Assembly (NCBI GenBank): GCA_964519595.1
Contig: CAZFJN010000040.1
Coordinates: 1 to 17,382 of the forward strand
Direction: 5' to 3'
From: JANRKF01 sp964519595
Lineage (GTDB): Bacteria > Pseudomonadota > Alphaproteobacteria > Rickettsiales > SXRF01
Length of the DNA stretch: 17,382 nt
The notes below the pieces were generated by a model. That model saw nothing but the letters and a program-made list of their open reading frames with translations. It was not told the DNA's origin and did no database searches. A program made the position numbers and the translations under genes. Positions 6,140-12,045 of this stretch are shown here, piece after piece (the stretch's first letter is position 1; the number at the start of each line of letters is the position of its first letter).

Positions 6140-7366
6140 TCATCCCTCCAATTCAAATGCTGAATGCAAGGCTCTGACTGCCAGTTCCATATATTCCTCG
6201 GCGATTAGTATGCTGATTTTTATTTCTGATGTTGAGATTACCAGAATATTGATATTTTTATCAGCAAGCGCTTTGAACATGGTTTGCGCTACGCCTGTGT
6301 GAGAGCGCATTCCAACGCCTACTGCCGAGACTTTTGCTACGTTTTTGTCGGCATGTGCGGATTTATATTTAAGAATGTTTCTGGCTTTTTCCACCACTGC
6401 CAGCGCGCGTTCAAGATCACCTTTTGGCACGGTGAAGGTGATGTCTGTTGATTTGCCGTCTTCGGTTATGTTCTGGACGATCATATCAACATTTATTCCC
6501 GCCTCTGACAGCGGACCAAATAATGCCGCGACCATGCCGGGAATGTTGGCGATAGAGGTAATTGTGAGGCGCGCATCATCACGCGAATAGGCGATTCCTG
6601 TTACATTTCTTTTTTCCACAATTTCCTCCTCGCTGACTAATAACGTTCCTGGTTTATCTTCAAAGCTGCTGAGAACCTGAACGACGACATTATGATTCAT
6701 TGCCATTTCCACCGAGCGCGTTTGCAGGACTTTCGCGCCGAGGCTGGCCAGTTCAAGCATCTCTTCATAAGCTATTTTATCAAGTTTTCGCGCTTCTTTC
6801 ACAATGCGCGGATCAGTTGTATATACGCCGTCAACATCAGTATAGATATCGCAGCGATCAGCTTGCAAAGCTGCCGCCAGCGCGACTGCCGAAGTATCAG
6901 AACCGCCGCGCCCTAATGTTGAGATTCTGCCGTTGCTGTCAACGCCCTGAAATCCTGCGATAACCGCGACTTTGCCAGCAGCAAGCACTGCATTAATCCG
7001 CGCCGGATCAATTGATTCAATACGCGCTTTGCCGTGTGATTTATCAGTCAGCAGCGGAATCTGCCAGCCGGTGAATGATTGCGCCTTAATTCCTATTTCA
7101 TTCAAGGCCAGCGACAATAATCCGCAAGTAACCTGCTCGCCGGAAGAAACTACCTGATCATATTCTTCCCAGGCGATATCGCTATCAAGTCGTGACAATT
7201 CCTGAACAAAACCAACCAGCTGATTAGTGACTCCGGACATAGCGGAAACTGCGACTACGACTTTATTTCCGGCTGCCAGCTCTTTTTTAACGCGCAACGC
7301 TACATTGCGAATTCGCTCAATATTCGCAACTGAAGTTCCGCCAAATTTTTGGACAATAAGAGTCAT
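6140..7366 (-). CDS. lysC: Aspartate kinase
   Basis: Phosphorylates L-aspartate with ATP, the first step of the lysine/diaminopimelate, threonine and methionine pathways. The 408-residue length fits the monofunctional enzyme. The kinase domain shows KFGGTSV (7-13), SSGEQVT (74-80), GRGGSDTSA (152-160) and TDVDGVYTTDPR (176-187). Two ACT regulatory domains follow (about 265-335 and 345-405, with NITEDGKSTDITFTV and VGVGMRSHTGVA), the usual site of feedback inhibition by lysine and/or threonine. It starts 25 bp after the stop of the acetyltransferase gene on the same strand, so the two are probably one transcript. The ribosome binding site is weak (AGAAG). The stop TGA lies inside GGATGACAAGG, which looks like the end of a palindromic element, so a repeat seems to have supplied the present C-terminal end (ELEG). 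Confidence 0.97.
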   Translation of the reverse strand: MTLIVQKFGGTSVANIERIRNVALRVKKELAAGNKVVVAVSAMSGVTNQLVGFVQELSRLDSDIAWEEYDQVVSSGEQVTCGLLSLALNEIGIKAQSFTGWQIPLLTDKSHGKARIESIDPARINAVLAAGKVAVIAGFQGVDSNGRISTLGRGGSDTSAVALAAALQADRCDIYTDVDGVYTTDPRIVKEARKLDKIAYEEMLELASLGAKVLQTRSVEMAMNHNVVVQVLSSFEDKPGTLLVSEEEIVEKRNVTGIAYSRDDARLTITSIANIPGMVAALFGPLSEAGINVDMIVQNITEDGKSTDITFTVPKGDLERALAVVEKARNILKYKSAHADKNVAKVSAVGVGMRSHTGVAQTMFKALADKNINILVISTSEIKISILIAEEYMELAVRALHSAFELEG

Positions 7367-7391
7367 ACTTCTGGTTTTTATGGTACATCTA

Positions 7392-8231
7392 TTAGCTAAA
7401 TTCTTTGCACATTACAATAGCATCAACAAAATTGTTGTCGGCTTGTTTATAATAAGCCTTGCGGCGCTTTGTTTCCTGATAGCCGATTTTGAGGTATAAA
7501 GCATATGCTGATTTGTTGTTTTCCGCCACTTCGAGAAATATTTTTTTCACTCCGGCGGCGCGGAGATCTTTTTCAGCTTCATTCATCAGCATTCTGGCAA
7601 TTCCATTATTCTGGAAATCAGGCAAAACGGCAATGGTTAGAATTTCCGCCTGCTCAAACTGCATACGCGTAATAACCATTCCAGTCGGAGAATCAGCCGC
7701 AGCAAGCCAGGCCTTTGTTCCGGAAACCAGCAGCATGTCAGAAATCTCTTTTTCTTTCCAGTAAATCGGAAAGCATTTTTTGTGAATATCGTAGAGTTTC
7801 TTTGCCTCAAATTCCTGTTCAATAGTAAAGGCGGCGGCGGTTATATTATTTATCGCCTTATCTTTTATCGAGAGGTCTTTTATCGAAATATCTTTTATCG
7901 AGATGTCTTTTCCGGCGGCAAGAATTCTTTTAAGCGCCGCTGCTTCGCCATTTGCGCTATCAATACGCAGCAATTTATTCACTGTCGCTTCTGCCAAATT
8001 GCGGTTTTTGGTGGCGACATAAACTCTGGCCAGATCAAGTAAAGCGCCTGTATGTTTGTCATTTATCAATAAAACCAGCTTGAGTCGCCATAGCGCATCA
8101 TTATATTTTCCTTGCTTAAGCATTTTATGACCAAGCGCGTAGTTGTTTTGCACAATATCAATCTGCTTGTGCCAGCCTGGTTCAAGGCTAAAAAGCTTTC
8201 GCATCGCAATGTTTAAAAAATCTGCAAGCAT
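7392..8231 (-). CDS. TPR-GNAT fusion, RimI-like N-acetyltransferase
   Basis: A 279-residue protein with two modules. Residues about 28-100 form TPR-like helix pairs (NYALGHKMLKQGKYNDALWRLKLVLLIN, then TGALLDLARVYVATKNRNLAEATVNKLL). A linker (about 109-125) contains the five-residue repeat ISIKD three times, encoded by 15-bp tandem repeats. Residues about 136-279 are a GNAT acetyltransferase with acetyl-CoA motif DFQNNGIARMLM (205-216) and the ENNKSAYALYLKIGYQETKRRKAYY block (237-261) typical of the RimI group, which acetylates protein N-termini such as ribosomal S18. The real substrate is unknown. The start ATG 8231 has a strong ribosome binding site (AGGAGAAGG); a longer frame to 8282 would overlap ubiG and lacks one. 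It is divergent from ubiG and upstream of lysC. Confidence 0.82.
   Translation of the reverse strand: MLADFLNIAMRKLFSLEPGWHKQIDIVQNNYALGHKMLKQGKYNDALWRLKLVLLINDKHTGALLDLARVYVATKNRNLAEATVNKLLRIDSANGEAAALKRILAAGKDISIKDISIKDLSIKDKAINNITAAAFTIEQEFEAKKLYDIHKKCFPIYWKEKEISDMLLVSGTKAWLAAADSPTGMVITRMQFEQAEILTIAVLPDFQNNGIARMLMNEAEKDLRAAGVKKIFLEVAENNKSAYALYLKIGYQETKRRKAYYKQADNNFVDAIVMCKEFS
7861..7910. repeat. 15-bp tandem repeat encoding the ISIKD linker
   Basis: Three 15-bp units starting TCTTTTATCG (7861, 7876, 7891) and the beginning of a fourth at 7906. The unit is five codons, so changes in copy number keep the acetyltransferase frame and only change the linker length. Confidence 0.85.
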
Positions 8232-8270
8232 CTCTTTCCTTCTCCTTACAATAAGACTATAACCGCTTGA

Positions 8271-9041
8271 ATGGAAAACCAAGCAAAAATAGCAAAAACT
8301 ATTGATCCGGAAGAAATTGAGCGTTTCTCACGTATTGCCGATGAATGGTGGAATGAGAACGGTAAATTCGCGCCTTTACATAGAATAAATCCGCTGCGGA
8401 TTGAATGGATTTTAGAAAATATAAAAAAACTCAACAAGCAACCACTTTCAACCTTAAACCTTAAACCTTCAACCTTAAACCTTAAACCACTTACAAACAT
8501 AACTCTACTCGACATTGGCTGCGGTGGTGGTTTAATTTCCGAGCCAATGGCGCGGCTTGGCGCTAGTGTTACGGCGATTGACGCTTCCGAAAAAAATATA
8601 AAAACCGCGCAGCTTCATGCGGAAAAATCCGGCCTTACGATTAATTATCTTTGCACAAGCGCGGAAAATATGCAGCAACAGTTTGATGTTGTTATTGCGC
8701 TGGAAATAGTTGAACATGTTGCTGATATTCCGGCTTTTGTGGAGGCTTGTTGCAAGCTGGTAAAGCCGGGCGGACTTATTTTCATGTCAACTATCAATCG
8801 CACCGCCAGATCATTCGCGCTGGCGATAATCGGCGCTGAATATATATTACGCTGGCTGCCAATTGGAACACATAGCTGGAAGAAATTTGTGCGTCCGCAT
8901 GAGCTGGTTTATGAGCTTGAAAAAAACAGCGTTGAAATAACTGACATGCGCGGCATGATTATGAACAAGCTGACATTCAAATGGCGCTGGGACATGAATG
9001 ATCTAAGCGTTAACTATGCGCTGGTTGGCAAGAAATCATGA
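8271..9041 (+). CDS. ubiG: Ubiquinone biosynthesis O-methyltransferase UbiG
   Basis: S-adenosylmethionine-dependent methyltransferase that carries out both O-methylations of ubiquinone synthesis at the membrane face. The 256 residues open with the family start (IDPEEIERFSRIADEWWNENGKFAPLHRINPLRIEWI, 11-47). The SAM site is LLDIGCGGGLISEPMARLGA (79-98), followed by VTAIDASEKNI and VVIALEIVEHV; INRTARSFALAIIGAEYILRWLPIGTHSW is the membrane-interacting segment of UbiG. Residues 60-73 are two copies of the heptapeptide STLNLKP, encoded by heptamer repeats inserted just before the SAM motif. No Shine-Dalgarno precedes ATG 8271; TATAAC (8258-8263) lies seven bases upstream, so a leaderless transcript is possible. 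The 3' end overlaps the convergent hydrolase gene by 28 bp. Confidence 0.95.
   Translation: MENQAKIAKTIDPEEIERFSRIADEWWNENGKFAPLHRINPLRIEWILENIKKLNKQPLSTLNLKPSTLNLKPLTNITLLDIGCGGGLISEPMARLGASVTAIDASEKNIKTAQLHAEKSGLTINYLCTSAENMQQQFDVVIALEIVEHVADIPAFVEACCKLVKPGGLIFMSTINRTARSFALAIIGAEYILRWLPIGTHSWKKFVRPHELVYELEKNSVEITDMRGMIMNKLTFKWRWDMNDLSVNYALVGKKS
8448..8489 (+). repeat. Six in-frame heptamers inside ubiG
   Basis: Units TCAACCT, TAAACCT, TAAACCT, TCAACCT, TAAACCT, TAAACCA. The 42 bp equal two 21-bp super-units, each encoding STLNLKP. The two TCA triplets are exactly those read as codons; the TAA triplets of the other units fall out of frame. This keeps the gene open. Confidence 0.9.
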
Positions 9042-9934
9042 TCATGCTTTAAGCTTGGCAGCAGCTCGCGTACTTTGTCAGATTCGCTTAAATCAATTTC
9101 CACCACTGAGATTCCTGTTTCAACGCCGCTATCGGCGAGGACTTCTCCCCAGGGATTTACCACCAGCGAGTGGCCATATGTTTCGCGTTTGCCGGAATGA
9201 ATTCCTGTTTGCGCCGGAGCGATAATAAAACAGCCATTTTCAATCGCCCGCGCGCGCAATAATACATGCCAGTGTGCCTCGCCGGTAATTTTAGTAAATG
9301 CAGCAGGAACGGCGATTATTTTCGCGCCTGCTTTGGCCAGATGGCGGTAAAGCTGCGGAAAACGCAGATCATAGCAGATTGTAAGGCCTAATAGTGGTTG
9401 CTGGTTGATGGTTGCTGGTTGCTGGTTAAGTAAGAGGTTGATGGTTGATGGTTGATGGTTGATGGTTGGAAATAGTGGTGCGACAACAGCTTTACTGCCG
9501 GCGAGAATTTTATCTGATTCTCGGTAACTGCGGTCGCCGGGAACATCAACATCAAACAAGTGTATTTTATCATATTGCGCGGTTATTTCGCCATGCGGAT
9601 TAAGCAGCAGCGAACGATTATAAGATTTTACTGATTTTCCGGATTCTGCCGAAGATTCCGCTATATTTTCCGCTATATTTACTGAGCCAATTAAAATTGA
9701 TAAATTAAGCTCTTTTGCCCAGTTGCGCGCTGCTAATATTCCCGGATGATTTTCCTGATCATAGTGAATATTCAAAGAGCGTTCCTTACCATGATCTTCC
9801 ATTAAAAAGCAGTTTTCCGGCATGGCAACCAGCTGCGCTTTCTGCGCGGCGGCGTCGGCAACTAAAGGATAAATAGCGGCGATATTTTTTTCAATATCAG
9901 AGCCGGAATTAAGCTGCAAAAGTGCTATTTTCAT
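9014..9934 (-). CDS. Carbon-nitrogen hydrolase, nitrilase superfamily (Nit-type amidase)
   Basis: A 306-residue member of the nitrilase superfamily, closest by eye to the Nit group that hydrolyses omega-amides such as deaminated glutathione; the substrate is not proven. The catalytic triad is visible: Glu40 in AMPEN, Lys123 in YDKIHLFDVD and Cys187 in LTICYDLRFPQLYRHLA, with a supporting Glu219 in TGEAHW. Residues 156-180 are an insertion rich in Asn, Gln, Pro and Thr, encoded by heptamer repeats, located just before the strand that carries Cys187. Relatives have only a short turn there. The ATG overlaps the stop of the 63-residue gene by ATGA, so translation is probably coupled in the aspS operon. 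The 3' end overlaps ubiG tail-to-tail by 28 bp. Confidence 0.92.
   Translation of the reverse strand: MKIALLQLNSGSDIEKNIAAIYPLVADAAAQKAQLVAMPENCFLMEDHGKERSLNIHYDQENHPGILAARNWAKELNLSILIGSVNIAENIAESSAESGKSVKSYNRSLLLNPHGEITAQYDKIHLFDVDVPGDRSYRESDKILAGSKAVVAPLFPTINHQPSTINLLLNQQPATINQQPLLGLTICYDLRFPQLYRHLAKAGAKIIAVPAAFTKITGEAHWHVLLRARAIENGCFIIAPAQTGIHSGKRETYGHSLVVNPWGEVLADSGVETGISVVEIDLSESDKVRELLPSLKHDHDFLPTSA
9395..9469. repeat. In-frame heptamer array inside the Nit-type hydrolase gene
   Basis: 75 bp of TGGTTGA, TGGTTGC and related units on the plus strand, read as TCAACCA-type units on the coding strand. The length is a multiple of three. It encodes residues 156-180, with sub-motifs such as STIN, NHQP and NQQP. 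The non-coding orientation would contain TGA in every frame every 21 bp; the coding one has none. Confidence 0.92.
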
Positions 9935-10122
9935 GATTCATTACTCTGAGTTTTTCCTGCTTTTTTTGCTTTCTCTTCTTTTTCTGCTTTCACAGTTTTC
10001 ATTCCCTCGTCAATCGCATCAGGCACATGATCTTCTATAGAAGCTAATCTATATTTGATGTGATGATTATTTAATTTGATTATTTGCCATAATTCTTCCT
10101 TATGTGATGATATTTCCATCAT
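9931..10122 (-). CDS. Small hypothetical protein (63 residues) between aspS and the hydrolase
   Basis: A 63-residue protein starting MMEISSHKEELWQIIKLNNH. The first ~45 residues look helical and the tail is charged and lysine/glutamate-rich (KAEKEEKAKKAGKTQSNES). I recognise no family. The support for a real gene is positional: its ATG overlaps the aspS stop by ATGA, and its own TGA overlaps the hydrolase ATG in the same way, so it sits seamlessly in a three-gene operon with likely translational coupling. It is soluble, with no signal or membrane segment. The start could be the second ATG, one codon later. Function unknown. Confidence 0.72.
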   Translation of the reverse strand: MMEISSHKEELWQIIKLNNHHIKYRLASIEDHVPDAIDEGMKTVKAEKEEKAKKAGKTQSNES

Positions 10123-11936
10123 TGTGCCGCGCCTTTCTCTTTCTCCTCTGCCAGTGCTTTCAGCGCTTTTGGCGATAGTTGCAGATTAAGTTCGCGCAGA
10201 TGTTTTTCTTCTGCCACATTCGGCGCTTGCATCAGCAGATCCTCGGCTTTCTGATTCATCGGAAAGGCGATTACCTCGCGAATATTCGGCTCATCAGCAA
10301 GGAGCATTACCATACGGTCAATTCCCGGCGCTAATCCTCCATGCGGCGGCGCTCCGAATTTAAATGCGCTGATCATACCGCCGAATTTTTTATCAACAAC
10401 TTCCGCGCCGTAACCGGCTATTTCAAAGGCTTTATACATGATTTCCGGCTTGTGATTACGAATTGCGCCGCTGGAAAGCTCAACGCCATTGCAAACAATG
10501 TCATATTGATAAGCCAGAATATCCAGTGGATTTTTATTAAGCAGAGATTCCATTCCGCCCTGCGGCATTGAGAAAGGATTATGTGAAAAGATGGTTTTTT
10601 TCTCCTCTTCATCATATTCAAAATAAGGAAAATCAACAACCCAGAGGAATTTGAAGATATTTTGTTCAATAAGGCCAAGTTCGCCGCCAAGCTGCGTGCG
10701 AACTGCGCCGGCGATTTTGCTTGCCGCCAGCTCATTTCCTGATGAGAAGAACACCGCATCACCGTCTTTGATTTCGGCAATTTTTTTCAATTCAGATAAT
10801 TTTTCAGCTGATAAAAACTTAGCAATAGGGCCTTTGGCCTCGCCGCCGGAATCAAATATTATATAAGCAAGGCCTTGCGCTCCCTGAATTTTGGCGAATT
10901 CTATCATATTATCAAAAAAGCTGCGTGGTTTTTCCGCGCAATTTGGCGCTGGAATAGCGCGGATTATTCCGCCTGAATCAATAATTTTATTGAAAATTCC
11001 AAAGCCGGAACCACGCCATATTTCCGTAGCATCGGCAATTATTAAAGGATTGCGTAAATCTGGTTTGTCGCTACCATATTTCAGCATTGATTCTTTATAA
11101 GTTATGCGCGGAAATGGCGCGGAAGTTACTGATTTGCCGTTGGCGAATTCCTTGAATACTCCTTCTAAAACTGGCTCAATTGCTGCAAAAACATCATCCT
11201 GAGTGACAAAACTCATCTCAACATCAAGCTGATAAAACTCGCCAGGACTGCGATCAGCACGGCCATCTTCATCACGGAAACAAGGAGCTATCTGGAAATA
11301 GCGATCAAAGCCGGAGACCATCAGCAATTGTTTAAACTGCTGCGGCGCTTGCGGCAGAGCATAAAATTTTCCCGGATGAATCCGCGAAGGAACAAGATAA
11401 TCGCGCGCGCCTTCCGGAGAGCTGGCGGTTAAAATCGGCGTCTGAAATTCATTAAAACCACTCTCATTCATGCGCCGACGCAGGCTGGAAATAACTTGTG
11501 AACGCAGCATTATGTTGCGATGAAGTTTCTCGCGGCGCAGATCAAGAAAACGATATTTAAGGCGTGTTTCTTCCGGCTGTTCACGCTCGGCGTTTATTTG
11601 CAGCGGCAGTGGATCAGCGGTTGATTCAAGATGAAAACTCTCAACTGCCAGCTCTATCTCGCCAGTTGCAATTTCCTTGTTTATTGTTTCCGCACTACGC
11701 GCCACCACCTTGCCAGCAACCGTAATCACACTTTCCAGACGAACTGCGGAAAGCTCAGCAAAACCTTCCTTGCCTTCAGTTGCAACCAGCTGCGTAATGC
11801 CGTAATGATCACGCAGATCAACAAAAACAAGCTGCCCATGATCACGCACGCGATGAATCCAGCCGGAGAGCTTTGCCGTTTTTCCAACGTCAGCTTTTGA
11901 AAGTTGATTACAGTTATGTGTGCGATATGTGTGCAT
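10119..11936 (-). CDS. aspS: Aspartyl-tRNA synthetase (bacterial type, possibly non-discriminating)
   Basis: Class II synthetase that charges tRNA with aspartate. The 605 residues include the N-terminal anticodon-binding OB fold (about 15-105), motif 1 region (FLDLRREKLHRNIMLRS, 130-146), motif 2 (FRDEDGRADR, 220-229), the bacterial GAD insertion (about 290-420) and motif 3 (GLAPGIDRMVMLL, 534-546). In the OB fold, RVRDHG places His at position 33, where discriminating enzymes such as E. coli's have Leu; this His is a known mark of non-discriminating enzymes that also charge tRNA-Asn, for conversion by GatCAB. The second usual mark, a Gly after the ARxx stretch, is not present (RSAETIN), so the call is tentative. 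No Shine-Dalgarno is seen at ATG 11936. It is the first gene of an operon with the 63-residue and hydrolase genes. Confidence 0.97.
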   Translation of the reverse strand: MHTYRTHNCNQLSKADVGKTAKLSGWIHRVRDHGQLVFVDLRDHYGITQLVATEGKEGFAELSAVRLESVITVAGKVVARSAETINKEIATGEIELAVESFHLESTADPLPLQINAEREQPEETRLKYRFLDLRREKLHRNIMLRSQVISSLRRRMNESGFNEFQTPILTASSPEGARDYLVPSRIHPGKFYALPQAPQQFKQLLMVSGFDRYFQIAPCFRDEDGRADRSPGEFYQLDVEMSFVTQDDVFAAIEPVLEGVFKEFANGKSVTSAPFPRITYKESMLKYGSDKPDLRNPLIIADATEIWRGSGFGIFNKIIDSGGIIRAIPAPNCAEKPRSFFDNMIEFAKIQGAQGLAYIIFDSGGEAKGPIAKFLSAEKLSELKKIAEIKDGDAVFFSSGNELAASKIAGAVRTQLGGELGLIEQNIFKFLWVVDFPYFEYDEEEKKTIFSHNPFSMPQGGMESLLNKNPLDILAYQYDIVCNGVELSSGAIRNHKPEIMYKAFEIAGYGAEVVDKKFGGMISAFKFGAPPHGGLAPGIDRMVMLLADEPNIREVIAFPMNQKAEDLLMQAPNVAEEKHLRELNLQLSPKALKALAEEKEKGAAQ

Positions 11937-11999
11937 GATTTATGATCTTTGTTGTTATTTTTTGTTGTTGTTTCTTATTGTCTCTTATTGTCATTTTGT

Positions 12000-12045
12000 C
12001 ATTTTTTACGCTGTTAATTTGCCATTCTTTACGCTGTTATTTTCT
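12000..12045. repeat. 23-bp direct repeat between aspS and the glycosyltransferase
   Basis: Two adjacent imperfect copies sharing TTTACGCTGTTA, beginning CATTTTTT (12000) and CATTCTTT (12023). The second overlaps the last codon of the glycosyltransferase gene, including its stop. The rest of 11937-12036 is T-rich, with repeated TTGTTGTT and CTTATTGTC; no gene is visible there. Confidence 0.65.

Noticed and set aside
8232..8282. Longer start for the acetyltransferase (17 extra residues)
   Set aside because: It would overlap the ubiG start and lacks a ribosome binding site, whereas ATG 8231 has AGGAGAAGG upstream.
10418..10780. 120-codon minus-strand frame within aspS
   Set aside because: Out-of-frame shadow of a clearly conserved synthetase gene.
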